From positions 5,890,001 to 5,954,000 of the forward strand of contig OU452204.1 of assembly GCA_911728435.2 (NCBI GenBank): DNA of 64,000 nucleotides, in the 5' to 3' direction. Positions 22,861 to 34,794 of this stretch are shown piece by piece. Both the position numbers and the translations under genes were made by a program. The notes beneath the pieces were generated by a model. The model had not been told where the DNA came from. It saw only the letters and a list, made by a program, of their open reading frames with translations, and made no database searches. How positions within the stretch are numbered: position 1 is the first letter of the stretch; each line of letters starts with the position of its first letter. Source of the DNA: Apoderus coryli. Lineage: Eukaryota > Arthropoda > Insecta > Coleoptera > Attelabidae.

Positions 22861-23270
22861 ACAGTACACATCTCACCGCACACAGATAAGTGCAATAAAT
22901 AGCCAAAGAGCAGAATCTACTTCGAAATCTTACATTATAACAATCATACGAGCTCAACAATAATTTTAGCAATTATATTTTAGGATTGAGCCTGATTTAT
23001 TGCAATCTCATTAATTAAAAGTTATATTAAATTATTGATGGATGGATAGATGATTTATGTTTTACCTTGTATTTAAAATTGTGCTTTCTGGAGAAAGATA
23101 TAACTGAATTTTTAGTATCTGTTAATATTGATAAGAAGGTATTTATAAAGCGAAAAAATTTTGTTTACTATACCTTAAGACAGTCATAAACGAGCGGGAT
23201 TTTCCTAAAGGTTTGGTCTGAACAGGCAAGGACTTCATGTCTTTGTTTTTATTATCAGTCAGTACTGAGC

Positions 23271-23625
23271 AGCTACATCATGTGCCGGCAATTTTTAACG
23301 GAATTCATACAAATCGCAGAGAGTGAACCATGTTTGTGGCAAATTAGTGGCCAAGAATCCCATAACAGAAAAAAAGTGTTAGATAAATTACAAGAATTTG
23401 ATAGAATTGCAACAAAAGATGATGTTTTAAAAAAGATAAATGATACGCGGAGGGCTTTCTGCAAGGAGAATAAGAAAAATAAAAGTCTTCATACATTCCG
23501 GCGCAAGAACAGACGCGGTTTATAATGCCCAAATCATTTTCCTGGGGGATATCTTTGAGGAAATCCTCAAGGAAATCCCGATACTTTTTCATTGACGATT
23601 TTCTGTATGTGCTACCCAAAGGATT
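23271..23625 (+). pseudogene. MADF (Myb/SANT-like) domain fragment
   Basis: The 81-codon frame from 23280 reads FIQIAESEPCLWQI, then SHNRKKVLDKLQEF and DDVLKKINDTRRAFCKE. This is the pattern of a MADF DNA-binding domain: acidic/aromatic start, CLW, helix, then the KKIxxLRxAFxKE helix. After KKNKS the expected continuation (GAGTDAVY.P and similar) is readable in a different frame up to about 23560, so a frameshift is present. MADF domains occur in insect transcription factors and in the accessory gene of PIF/Harbinger-type transposons. No partner gene remains nearby. Decayed fragment. Confidence 0.6.
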
Positions 23626-23689
23626 TTAATAAAGAATTTGACTTTATTGAACTGACGATTATGCAAAATTAATCAATGCAGAAAATTGT

Positions 23690-24295
23690 TATTTTATTAT
23701 TGCTTTATTAATTATTTAATGTGTTTTTATGTTTTCATTTATGTGAAAAATTAGTTATAAAGTTAATTTTAATTTTGTTTTTTGTCCTTTAGACAGTTTT
23801 ATTCCGAAATATGTTTTTTTAAACAATTTTTAGTCTGCGATATGTGATTTAAAATGCTTTAAACTTTAGACTGCTGCTTTTATGACCCCATAATATATAA
23901 TTAATGTTTTATAAATATTATTGGGTTGTAATAAACTGAACAGTTTTTAATTTATTATGTACAGTATAATATTACAACCAGTCAGTAAAATAGCGTAAAA
24001 GGCTCTGTACTTCTATAAAATTAGATCAGTAAGAAAATAATTTTGGAGCAGTAAAAGCACTATTTAGCCTGTATTTCTGTGTTCACTATTGTGATTGTAA
24101 TGGTCAGTAAAAATTAATGAAATGACAGTGTAAGTTAGCTGGTAATAAATTTGCAAATCCACAGTAAGAATTCCTAAATGGTCACTATGCAATAGTAGTA
24201 AATGTTTTTTGGTGGGTAATAGGCTGCTTGCGGCTAATATAATAAAATAAACGTTATTTTTGCTGTTGCATATGTTTCTATCATTCCTGGTGGCG
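23690..24295. other. No gene recognised
   Basis: AT-rich sequence; TGGTCAGTAAAAAT-type words (24100) echo the minisatellite unit at 24840-25085. Confidence 0.35.
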
Positions 24296-24597
24296 AAAGT
24301 AATGAAGTCATAGATGTAGAAGAAACCCTAAACGAGAGTTTTTCTACTTCGGAAGAATTTAAAACTCTCGCATTCAACATTTGGACTACCATTCTTGCTA
24401 ATGATTCAAACAAATGGAATCAAGGCACTTGCAATTTCCCAGGATTTCTCAAAAAATAAATTTGTAAGCATGTAGTGGGTATTGCAATAAGGCTGAAATA
24501 CGTAACCCCAGCCAAATCGGTTCCTATTGAAGCAAAAAGGCGACGTGGCCGACCATCAAAAAATCTAAAGCAAAGCAGGCACTTCTTGTCCAATAGG
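24296..24597 (+). pseudogene. MULE-type transposase C-terminal (SWIM zinc finger) fragment
   Basis: The translated sequence KWNQGTCNFPGFLKK, then a stop, then ICKHVVGIAIRLKYV and RRRGRPSKNLKQS matches the SWIM region and following GRPxK tail common in MULE-type transposases and related SWIM proteins. The SWIM pattern CxC...CxH is damaged: the second cysteine is phenylalanine (CNF) and a TAA replaces the residue before ICKH. The transposase core is absent. Confidence 0.6.
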
Positions 24598-24839
24598 GTG
24601 ATATTTCAGCGATATATGTAATTATTGCGTATTAATAATAATTATAATTATTTTCAGATAATCACCACTGCATCATGACATAACGGCAGAGCGTTTTTTT
24701 TACTAAATTGTGTTTGGTTTTAAATATTTTTGAACTTATTTGAAATAAATATGACCAAACCATTTATTATTTTACATTTGCTTTATTAATTTTACCGGCT
24801 GTTAATTATCATCACCGAATGAATATATATATTAATTTA

Positions 24840-25085
24840 CCTGCCTGTTTGTTATATTACTGACCGTTTATTATTTTTACTGACCATTTACTAATTTAAC
24901 TGATTGTTATTTATAATACTGGGCGTTTAGTATTTTCAGCGACAATTTATTATCATACTGAGGGTTTATTATTTTCACGGATCATTTATTATCATACTGA
25001 CCATTTCTTATTTTCAGTGACAATTTATTATCATACTGACCATTTATTATTTTCACGGACCATTTATTATCATACTGACCAATTC
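24840..25085. repeat. Minisatellite, ~20/40-bp unit
   Basis: Imperfect tandem copies of a unit like ACTGACCATTTATTATTTT alternate with CACGGACAATTTATTATCAT variants, giving a higher-order period near 40 bp. Degenerate forms extend the array on both sides. Confidence 0.8.
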
Positions 25086-25149
25086 AAATAAAATAATAGA
25101 AAAGTGTACTGTTCATACAATTGAAATACTGACCATTTAATTTGTACCG

Positions 25150-26010
25150 AATATTATTTAAACAGTGGCCTACCAAGACAGTAAAACGAACACAGCATTG
25201 GTTCTCACCCAATTCCGGCCTCTATGAAACATAATGGGTGCTCAAATTGGATTCATTCATTCAACGACGAAATTTAGATAAAACTGCAGACAGTGCACAG
25301 CAACGAGAAAAGAAAGGAAAAGACAACATAAACTTGGTGGTTTAGTTTCTTTTTTAATTGATCTCAAATGTTATTAGCTTGTTATCGTCAAACTTAATAA
25401 TAGCCCATATTATGGTTGTTTATGATAAAAGATATTATTATGTTTCGTTATAGTAAACTTTTTATTTCCCTTGAAACTAAAGGAATTGTTGCATTTCTTT
25501 GAATGAAAATGACGGTTTTGTTTTTATTTGTACAGAAATTAAGCATGGAACATGTTCCTAGAACGTTACCGGTAACTAATTTGATATGATCAATCAGATC
25601 CCATTGTATTAAAATGTGGACCCAATTTTTTTTTATTTAAATTAAATTTGAACAATCTATTAGGTACAGAATTATGTTTATTTTGGGATATTCAGAAAAT
25701 GTAATATAGATCTCCAACAACAAAAACCAATGTAGATGGTGCTGTTGTACATTTTTATGGACTTGTAGGAAATGCACTAAAAACATTTGACACACAGTGT
25801 TTTGAATACTGCATATACCGTTTAAATGCATATTGTACTTACCGTATCCTCAATAGTCAGAAATATTTACCATGACCAACCGTTTCTTAATTCCGTTTCT
25901 TTCCTTATAGGTTCCGTTGAAATATTCCATTTCCAAGCTGTTATTGGACGTTTGTCGAATAAATGTTAAACCTCTGTCCAATAACTACACTTTCAATATT
26001 TATGCTTAGA
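25150..26010. other. No gene recognised
   Basis: AT-rich sequence without coding, RNA or repeat signals that I could support. Confidence 0.4.
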
Positions 26011-26520
26011 ATGCCTAGGAAAAGGATATGCTTTTAATTCTATGGAGCCTACAATAAGCGTGGTTAAGATCAATAAACTGGGAACGGAGCAGCCGCTAAA
26101 AAATATGGAGTTCCAAAGTCAACCTTGGAATTTAAACTTAAAAACCTTGGTCATAAAGAAATTTGCGGTCCATCGCCTACATTACTGAAGACTGAACCCT
26201 CTACGAGTAAAGCGGTCTATGTGATTGCCAATGTTATTAGTAAGAAAGCAGATGATAAATCACGAACCAGTTCCTTACGTGTTTTTAGCAGAGATTGGAA
26301 TTGTGAAAATTGAAACACTACGACAAGATACTGAAAATTTAAAACTATCCCAAACTTTAAACGTGCAAGATTCAAAGAAAACGTACAAGAGACGAGAAAA
26401 CTGCAACTAAGACTAATTTGAAAAATTACAAACTCTACAAAATGAAATAGATACAACTGTTCTGTTTGTAAGAAATGCTTAACCATAAGTAAACACTCAA
26501 TATGTAATACTTGCCATAAG
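26011..26520 (+). pseudogene. psq-type helix-turn-helix (pogo-like) gene fragment
   Basis: An ATG at 26011 opens MPRKR; after stops the codons give AAAKKYGVPKSTLEFKLKN, the core of a psq/CENP-B-type helix-turn-helix found at the start of pogo-like transposases and some insect regulators. A Ser/Thr-rich linker follows. Downstream, CLTISKHSICNTCHKK (about 26485-26530) has paired cysteines but no recognised fold, and the region to 26890 is rich in acidic codons. The DDE catalytic region is missing. Probably the two ends of a deleted pogo-type gene; the link between them is an inference. Confidence 0.5.
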
Positions 26521-26899
26521 AAATTATATAAAATTATGTCTGTATTGTAAAAAAAAATAAGAGCATGCCTGAATGAAGATGACGATAATAATTGCTTAAA
26601 GAAGAATATGCTTTAGTGAGTTAGTGAGGAGAATGTTGATGATTTAGAAAACGAGGAAAAGGGTTTTAAGGAGCAACTTCGCAAACAATAAGTAATAGTC
26701 GCACGACGAAAATTTTATTGAGAAAAGTCAACAACAAAATAGAAAAAAGACCGGATAATCATATTTTATAGTAAGAAATTGGTCAGTAAGGACCTGAATG
26801 ACTTAAACCCAGACGATAAACATAATGCTGAAGACGAGGATCAAAAAATAGATGCGCTTTTTGCAAACTTAATTTTTGATGGTGGATAGTGATGGCTAC

Positions 26900-28337
26900 A
26901 TAAATATTGTCTTCTTGACCATATAGATACTTACTTAGTTAAATAAATATTATAAAAAATTCGTACCTGGCTTATCGATTTCTGGCTGTCCAATTACTAT
27001 TATTTTTTTGAAGAATCTAAGGCCACTATATTTTCAATTAAATCAAAACACCACTCAAATTTTTAGTTAGAAAACTGTAAAATCCAGTGTTCAATAAGGG
27101 GGTGGTTTACCCTGTATTCCTTCTATAGCATTTTAAGTATTAGAATTGAATTTGAAAGTTCTTTAGGATTTGATTTATGTTACAATTTTCTCTAACAATA
27201 TGCAGGTGTGACATGTTATAAAATGTATGAACACAAAGAAATAGTAATAATAAAGTCACCACTTTAGAAAAACATCATCCATTCTAATCTGACCACCCGC
27301 AATAACAATATTTACTAAAGCGTAGATAGTATTCAGACATTGTGATTTATGTTCTCACTGGGTAAACGAATTTTTATTCACAACTACGTGTTCCATATTT
27401 TTCTACGTTCTGTGAATACCTTTTATTCTAGCTTTTACAACTTATTTAAGAATTATTTTGTCTGTTTGGCAAGTCATCGTTAGGTCATCGTTAGATCTTG
27501 AATGAATGAATTGTATAAATAATATGCTTTATGAATGAATTTTTAACAGAAAGTAAATATATTTGGGCACCTAGAAGTATTACAATGTGAATAATTTGTG
27601 TGTATATTTTCCATAAGAGATGTTAATTCTCTTTCACAAAGCTTAGCAAACTCATCCAAAATATCTTTATCAATATTTTTAGCTGTTCATACATAGATAA
27701 ACAATACTCGAAATTGAGAGAGAGATGTTTTTGGTGACACCTAGCGTGAACAGGCAATATACCGGGTGAAACACAGTTCACTAACGATGGCCGGACAAGA
27801 AGTAACAACTCCATTATATCCTATTGCCAACACTAGATGCGCCCGAATCCCCTAGCAGGGAGGCTTTATTTAAGAATTGCTTGTTACATAAAGCAACAAG
27901 ACATTAAGTTATGTTGGAAATTTATTTCACACTACCATGCTTCCAGCAGTTGGAGCTAACGTTTCGATAATCTTTACTTTCATCCTCTGCAGAAAAATAG
28001 CTATTTTTGCCCTAAGGCCAGGGCAAAAGTCCTGAGTCTGACAATAAAGACTGTCGTAACGTTGCCATTGAATACAATTGTCTCTTTTTACAGAATATGA
28101 ACTGACCCCCGTTAAAATTTTGTATAATTTGTCTTTAATAAGATTGTTTAAAGCACTATATACACTATAGTAAAAATGTTGGTTTCATGACCTCAGTGAA
28201 AGTTCTAAAAAATGAGTTACCTTGATTTTAACTGCAGCTGTACCATGCTAGACAAAAACTCATTGTATCACAGACAAAACACAGACACGAAATAAAAATT
28301 TTTAATAGTGAAATTTTTGGACCACACCACGGGAGTA
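26900..28337. other. No gene; holds a Penelope-type fragment
   Basis: Non-coding AT-rich sequence. A 63-codon frame at 27623-27814 (minus) has no recognisable domain. The Penelope-type fragment at 27880-28000 is listed separately. Confidence 0.4.
27880..28000 (-). repeat. Penelope-type terminal repeat fragment
   Basis: Read on the minus strand, GAGGATGAAAG ... TATCGAAACGTTAGCTCC is followed by GGAAGCATGGTAGTGTGAAA and AAATTTCCAACA, then ACAAGCAA. The same 3' block follows the hammerhead at 39818-39862, so the two are one family. Here the ribozyme core is altered (AGGATGA in place of CTGATGA). Confidence 0.55.
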
Positions 28338-29341
28338 CAGGGTGGTCCAAATTGGACACTTTTGATAGGAAACACCAATTTCTAGAAGAGTTAGAAGAAA
28401 ACTAACCTACATGTCAGAGATCGATTTTCAAGCGAAATCAAATGCCGAAAACCGCACCTCGATATCTTGAACCGTTTAAAAGTACAGGGTGGTTTTGACT
28501 TTTGTATATGTTTAACCTACCCCTGTAACTTATTTATTTATGATTATTTTTTGCTTCTGTTTAAACGATCACAGGCACTTTTTTGAGAGGAAATCAGTGG
28601 TGTCTTTAGTATTTTTTTAAAGAAAGTTGTTGAAACTATGACATAAACTTGTAATTTTTCTTATGGACTACCCTGTATATTTTTGCATATTTGTTTTAGA
28701 AATTAAATTACCTTGCCAAATATATAAATACTTGCTACATATCTTTTAAAACTTTTGTTTTATTAATGTTTGCAAATAATGTTAGATGTGTCTTTGAAAA
28801 TTTGGCGTGGCATGCTGCAAAAACATAGCGAAGTAACGTTAGCAACCAACAGTCGCTGTCAAACAATTAGTATTTTTCATTCAAATCCAAGCTTTGAACT
28901 GAAACAAGATTTTTCTCTTTTCAAATATGTATGAGAACTACGAAAAATATGACATGTTAAAGTGTTATTGGGAATCACATGAAGATGCTCAGGCCGCCAG
29001 CATTCTTTACTTTGATCGCTACCCTGAAAGAAGACAACCTTTTCCGGATTAGTTTTAACGAGCAGCGAAATCTTCTCACCTACGGTGCGTTTAAAAAACC
29101 AAGACCAAGAAGATACCAAGCTCGAAATAGGGACAGAGAAGTAGAATAAATAACTGTTTTAGGGGAAATTCAAAATCGGACAAATTTAAAAATATTTAAA
29201 CTGTCAGGTTTAGGTGAAATGTACTTTAATGAAAGTTAGGTTTATTTTGAACGGGGAATCTAAAAATATATTCATATACATGACATTCCATTTAAAAAAA
29301 CACTACTATTATGGTTAATTTCTTATATTTGGGACACCCTG
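28338..29341 (+). mobile_element. TIR element with DUF4817-type transposase remnant
   Basis: Ends CAGGGTGGTCC (28338) and the complement of CAGGGTGTCCC (29341) are each flanked by TA. Other CAGGG-type words occur inside (28482, 28675), so the outer limits are tentative. The body carries an N-terminal transposase fragment (28927-29149). Confidence 0.45.
28927..29149 (+). pseudogene. DUF4817-type transposase N-terminus, frameshifted
   Basis: The frame from 28927 reads YEKYDMLKCYWESHEDAQ, then ILYFDRYPERRQPFP, and stops at 29050. The next frame gives RNLLTYGAFKKPRPRR, ending at 29149. This is the arrangement of the HTH N-terminus in insect mariner-like genes annotated as DUF4817 (EYxDMLxxYGE...AxxLYxERFPxRRxP...GSF). 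The DDE region is absent. The intact DD41D gene at 53102 begins with a related domain. Confidence 0.6.
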
Positions 29342-29359
29342 TATAGATTCACAATATTT

Positions 29360-30690
29360 TTAAAATAATAATGCTTTATTTGCCTATATAACAATAGTTA
29401 TTGGCATCGTCACATTCAGTATGTACATAAATAAAAATACAATATAAACAAACAAAATACTCAAACAACAAATGCGTGTGTAAATAGTACAAATACAAAA
29501 CAGTAAAACAAAGTACATATAAGTCACTTAAAACTTCAATAAATGGTCTAAAGGGGCACAATTCAAAAATTACAACAACAATCAACAGAGTATAATATAA
29601 CTTAAGATTAACAAAGCACTAGAGTTAAAAAAATCACTCCAAATTTGTAGGTGAGATAGTCAGCATAGTAATATGGGACAATCTCAAGAAGTTGTTTTTT
29701 CACTTCAACTTTAAATTTATTGTTGTTCGCAATATCTTTTATCTGACGAGGGAGGTGATTATAGAACCTAACGGCCATAACCTGAAACTGTCGATCTGTC
29801 AAAGCTAATCTGTACCGGGGAATACACAGGTTTTTCATATGCCGCGTTTCATAACAGTGTAAGATGAGGATCTTATTAAAGTATTGAGATTTTTCCTAAT
29901 ATAAAAAATGCATTGCCAAATATACACAGCAGGAACTGTTAAAATATTTAATTTTTTAAAGAAGGGTTTGCATGGCTGTCTATATCCAGCTTTAACCATT
30001 ACGCGTACAGCCGCCTTTTGAATTTTAAAGATAATTTGCCATTGCGGTGCCGTGCCCCAAAACAGAACGCTATAACTAATTAGGCCCTGAAAGTATCCCA
30101 TATATGCGCAATGCAAGACTTCTTGTGAATATGTAGTCGATAGTTTTCGCAAGAGATAAACCACACTGGACAATTTTTTGGCAAGGCAATCGATCTGATC
30201 TTTCCATGTCAATTTTGGGTCTACAATTACTCCAAGAAACTTATAAGTATTGTGTTCGCTAGTAAAATTTTTTGCTTAGTGTAAAATCAATCCTCTCGGT
30301 TTTCGAGAAGTTGAGAGACAGTCCGTTAGAGGTAAACCAATTCTCAGCACTTTTTAATTTCGTTTGGATTATGTTATTAAAATCCCCGGAAGCCTGGTAA
30401 ACTGTGGTGTCGTCTGCATACTGAATTACTTGAGTATCCCTCAAAAAAGATGATAAGTCATTGACATATATAATAAATAAAAGTGGACCAAGAATTGAGC
30501 CCTGAGGTACCCCGGTTGTCAGAATATCTACTTCAGACCTCTCTCCCATATATTCAACTTATGAAATTAAGAGCATTTGATCTAATGCCATATAGGGGAA
30601 GTTTCTTTAAGAGAATCGCATGAGAAACACAGTCAAATGATTTAGAAAGATCGCAAAATGTAGCCATAAATCATTTTTATCGAACTCATG
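29360..30690 (-). mobile_element. 5'-truncated non-LTR retrotransposon (jockey/CR1-type)
   Basis: On the minus strand, a reverse transcriptase core is followed by the C-terminal segment and a 3' end with AATAAA-type words near 29370. It starts mid-domain at about 30690 (DLSKSFDCVSHA readable) and lacks the endonuclease, as is typical for LINE copies truncated by incomplete reverse transcription. Confidence 0.75.
29608..30670 (-). pseudogene. LINE reverse transcriptase, frameshifted
   Basis: Fragments in order on the minus strand: the DLSKSFD motif (about 30665-30630); 30549-30259 with GVPQGSILGPLLFIIYVNDL and the catalytic YADD; 30212-29835 with the palm/thumb follow-up (YLLRKLSTTYS, FWGTAPQW, KIQKAAVRVM); and 29838-29608 with the C-terminal LxxxVxxFYNHLPRQIKDI block. 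Two or more frameshifts separate them. The reverse transcriptase would copy element RNA into a nicked chromosomal target. Inactive. Confidence 0.8.
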
Positions 30691-30699
30691 CATACAACT

Positions 30700-32878
30700 T
30701 TTAGGAAATTAAATAGTTTAGCCACACTATTCCGTGTCGTATGGCGTGAATAACCTTGTATATTGACTTATTATAGAAATTTGAGAAAGACCAGAAAAAT
30801 GATCGAAACGTCATGAAAATGTAAAAACAATTAAATATTTCAAACATAAAAATAGTTTTTATGACCGAAAACCAAGAAAATTAAGTCATAGCACTATTAA
30901 ACTAGAACGGCCAAAGAACATAAAAAACGTAATAAAAAGTACTTAGACTCGTATATCTTTCTTTGCGTTTTTAGAAAAAAAATTCCTTAGTTCATTTATG
31001 GACTAATTTTGTCTCCCACAGTATATGAAACCAAACTTTCCATTTAGGTGGAAACTAGTTCAAACCAAAGGGGATGATGATAAATTTAGTTTATATGTGC
31101 TTGTTTACAACGCGACAGTATTAGTTTTGGGTACAACAACTTGTTCAACTCTAATATGTACTACTACTACATTACAGTAATACTATTCCTGGGGATAAAT
31201 GTTCTGGATATTCGTGTTATACAAGAAGTTTCCACTATAGCCCCGCCGACTAGTAGTCGTAACAACTAGTGTAATAGTAACCACACTAAAATGGTTCTAT
31301 ACGTAATGTACACGGCCATTATGAATGACTGCAGTTCGGTCGATAAGGATGGCTTTATGTCTGTTTCATGTGCTTGAACTTTATTTGCAGTTATGATAGT
31401 TTTAATGTAACATTAAGGGTTTTAGCAATTTGTAAAAATAATATTTTTTATTTTGTTGGTTTTTACTGACTGATATATTCCCAATACATTCCTACCCGTA
31501 CTATGTATTAAGGCTTGTAAGTATTAGCACAGTATTTTTAAGGGAGACAGTAAAATCATTATGAAATCTACCCGAAATATCTCGCTCAGCATTGGTCGCG
31601 ACTCTTTTATGGAGGCAGTTGGGAGTCTCGATTGGTTCTGATTTATATCGGTTGACCTGCAGCATGCACAAGAATTATTATACCAGTTGTACTTTCTTGT
31701 ATGATATTAAATAGTTTTTACTGAAACAAATAATAATATGAATGATGAATGGATAATTATTTATGTATATATACAATAATTTATAAACATACGTTGCATA
31801 TTTATCTTTGTTTAAACTTACACAAGAAAATATTATAAAATAAAATATTTACAAAATAAATTAAGTTAAAACCCAATAGGTTTCACCAAAGACTAATGTA
31901 CATTAATCTTTGGTTTCACACAACAAAGTTCTCCAGATTAAGAATAGACAATTTTATTATTTTGGCACATGCCTACATATAAAAACAGCACGATTAGCGT
32001 GGAAGATATCTCAAGATCTATAAGCGATAGACAAAACCTAGCCTTTACAAAACTTTTAGACATTGAAGAGACACAGAAAAAAATCTTACTGTAATATCAA
32101 TATTAGCGATATGTTTGATTGCCTCTATTTTGGTTTAATGACAATAATACTTAATTCATTAGATTACAATTCGGCCAACATTAAATATATACTTAATCCG
32201 ACATTTCAGATATTATTGAAATTCAATTTCATATATGTTAGGCACAAAACAGATATATTTTTTCTTTCAATGATTACAGTAATAATTGGCAACTAATATT
32301 TAATTGTATTATTTCAAATATTGTTATATTACGATAAGCAAGAAAAAGCATTGAAACAATATTATTTCTCTACTCGGATTATTAGATGTATATCATTGAA
32401 TTAACAAAATCAAATTTTACTCGCTATCATATTCTACTATTTAAATAAACTAAATAATATTAAGTCAATACTTCTTATTGTTCGGACAACCTTAACTTAT
32501 TATTGGGCCGGGCTAAATTCATCGATATATCGAAACACAAAACGTCGAGTATCCAACATTTTGCACTCATGCATGTATCGAATTTAAGTATATAAATTAA
32601 ATAAAAGCTGGATTTTCGTACTACCTACCCCACATCGTAAATATTAGTTTTTGACTTAAAAAAAAATGCTTTCATACGCCGATATCATAATAAAACGAAT
32701 TCAAAACCATTGATATAAAAACGTAGATTTCGGGCTGATATATCGGGAAATTTCGGAACTCCCTAGTCACTAGCAAAGCTTAAAACAATAGGTTATGTTA
32801 CATTTATATATTTATTCTATTTGTGTGCCGGTAGCGCGTGTCTATATGGTTAAGTTCTATAATCTGCAATAATATATT
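30700..32878. other. No gene recognised
   Basis: AT-rich. About 30775-30820 has GAGAAAGACCAGAAAAATGATCGAAACGTC-like order (split here: AAAGACC, then GATCGAAACGTC), another decayed Penelope-type terminus. The open frame 32063-32296 is low complexity and not convincing. Confidence 0.4.
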
Positions 32879-32933
32879 ATGGAAGACTTCTTAAACGCCT
32901 CAGAATTGGACAAACTAATTCCAATATTCTCCG
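32879..32933 (+). CDS. Putative first coding exon of a host gene
   Basis: ATG at 32879 opens MEDFLNASELDKLIPIFS and runs 55 bases into CCG|GTAAGT, a strong 5' splice donor at 32934. The codons are less AT-driven than the surroundings. A short start of the form MEDFL...L..LI..F is reminiscent of insect SAM-domain proteins, but 18 residues are too few to assign. Downstream exons would lie in this window or beyond; none was identified. The upstream 80 bp has a TATATTTATTC word but no firm promoter. Confidence 0.35.
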
Positions 32934-33921
32934 GTAAGTTTTACTCCTAACTAAGTATATCTAATCATAAGTTTTTTACTATAAATTATTTTGTGTAAGC
33001 TTTTCGAACAATACTATTAAAGATCGGTCTAGCCAACAAATGATTTAAGAGGTACCTATAATGCATAATAAAAACGTTTTAACAAAACTATTCAGGGTGT
33101 TCCATTCAAAAGTTATGAATATTAAGCTTTTTATTTCACATTAACCAGTATAGCATGGCAGCATGGAATACATTTTTGGAACCTCAGATAACCTCAAAAT
33201 TCAAAATATCCTGTTTTAACACGATGTAGGTATACAGTATACAAAGTACCGAGCGGGAGTGGGACACTATGAAGATATGGTAAAAAAGCACAAATACGAT
33301 ATTTGGTTTAATATTTTGTTAGTCGTACATGAACATTAAACATGAATGTTCATGTATTAGAATGACATACATATTTTAATGTATTGTGTATTTTTTGTAC
33401 TGTGATTATAGAGTAATATTTTTTTTATTACAATACAATGTATTATAGAATTAATAAAACTGTTTTTGAATAAAAACTTTCTTTTATTTCATACAATTAG
33501 TTAACGTGATAGTTTTATTAAATTAAGTAATTAATTTCTCTCCAGGATTATATATAAAATTGATTTAAAATGACAAAACAATTATTTCAATACCAAAATA
33601 TATTCTGTCTATAATTTCTGTATTCCCCTTAAAAAGCAATAAATGTTCTATCAACGATAGTGACACTTAGTCCAATCAATACTTTTTGTTTAATTTCAAT
33701 ATATTCTTATAATTGAGGCATTTGATTGGAAGTCAATTAATTCTTATACTTAAAGCAATAAAGTCATATATTTCGCAATTAATCATATAAGTATAATTGA
33801 AAGAAATGTAGCTTTGATTGTGGAATACGGAATATATGCTATCATTGATTGAATGTGGATATGGTTCATGATATGATAGATTTTTCTCTGTGTGTACAAC
33901 CCTAAAATGTTTTCAATTATA
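32934..33921. other. Possible intron; no gene recognised
   Basis: AT-rich sequence after the donor at 32934. CAGGGTGTTCCATTC at about 33096 is a lone DNA-transposon-type end. No acceptor plus coding exon was evident. Confidence 0.3.
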
Positions 33922-34788
33922 CAGGGCAGTTTACAAACGCGCGGCAGACCAAACTTACTTTTTCTTAATGCGACACCCTGCAGTCTTAAAATAACTGAAT
34001 TTTTAGCTCGTTGGAGCAGTTGGGGAGTAATGGATGCAAAAGCATTTTGAATTCTAATTTTCATGTCTATGGTGGTTGGGGGCTCACGGTAAATTATTTC
34101 TTTAATATACCCATAGAATTTAATATACCCATAGAATTTGTGGCTCCTGTATCTTCCAGGGAAATTTTGGTTTAAGCAGTTTTTATTCTATTTAAAGTAA
34201 AATTGTCCAAAAATGTGTGTTAAAACCATTTTATTTTTTTTAAAGAAGTAGTTCATGATTTTATTTTTATTTTTTAAGAGAGTCTATTTGCACTATAACT
34301 ATTAAACAAAACTGTAAATAAAAAAAAAAAAATTAAAATGACAAAAAATTATTTTTTATTATTTTTTTGTTTCAATAATTTTTCATAAAAAACGGTTAGC
34401 CTTAAGCTCATGAAATATCATATCAGTAAAAAGTATGGGAAAGGAACTTATCGAATTTATGCAGATATACAGGGTGTCCCATTTAAGGTTTTCCCATATA
34501 AATACAATTTAAATAATGTGACCACCCTGAAAAATTACAAATTAGAGGTCAATGAAATTCAGTTAAACGAAGAAAAGAAGGGAATTGAAATGCATCTGAC
34601 ATGAAAAATTGATATGTATTTTGTTTCTGTAGTAACCACAACGTCTCAAATTTATGTCAAAATTATCCATTATTTACAAATATTTTAAAAACTACTGGAC
34701 CTATGCTAGAGCATTTTTGTTAAAATATAGAGGGTGTCGCATTAAGAAAAATCAAGTTTGGTCTGCTGCACGTTTCTGAACTACCCTG
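33922..34788. mobile_element. Non-autonomous TIR element, TA target
   Basis: The left end CAGGGCAGTTTACAAACGCG (33922) and the reverse complement of the right end (34788) align over about 65 bp through CAGACCAAACTT, TTTTTCTTAATGCGACACCCT. TA flanks both ends (33920-33921, 34789-34790). The 867-bp body is non-coding; a 64-codon frame inside has no domain. A second CAGGGTGTCCCATTTAAGG word at about 34480 suggests a nested relic. Confidence 0.75.
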
Positions 34789-34794
34789 TATGGC

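Noticed and set aside
24840..25085. CRISPR-like array
   Set aside because: Units are directly adjacent and degenerate with no distinct spacers, in eukaryotic DNA; it is a minisatellite.
27623..27814. 63-codon minus-strand frame as a gene
   Set aside because: No domain, and next to a Penelope-type fragment; cannot be supported.
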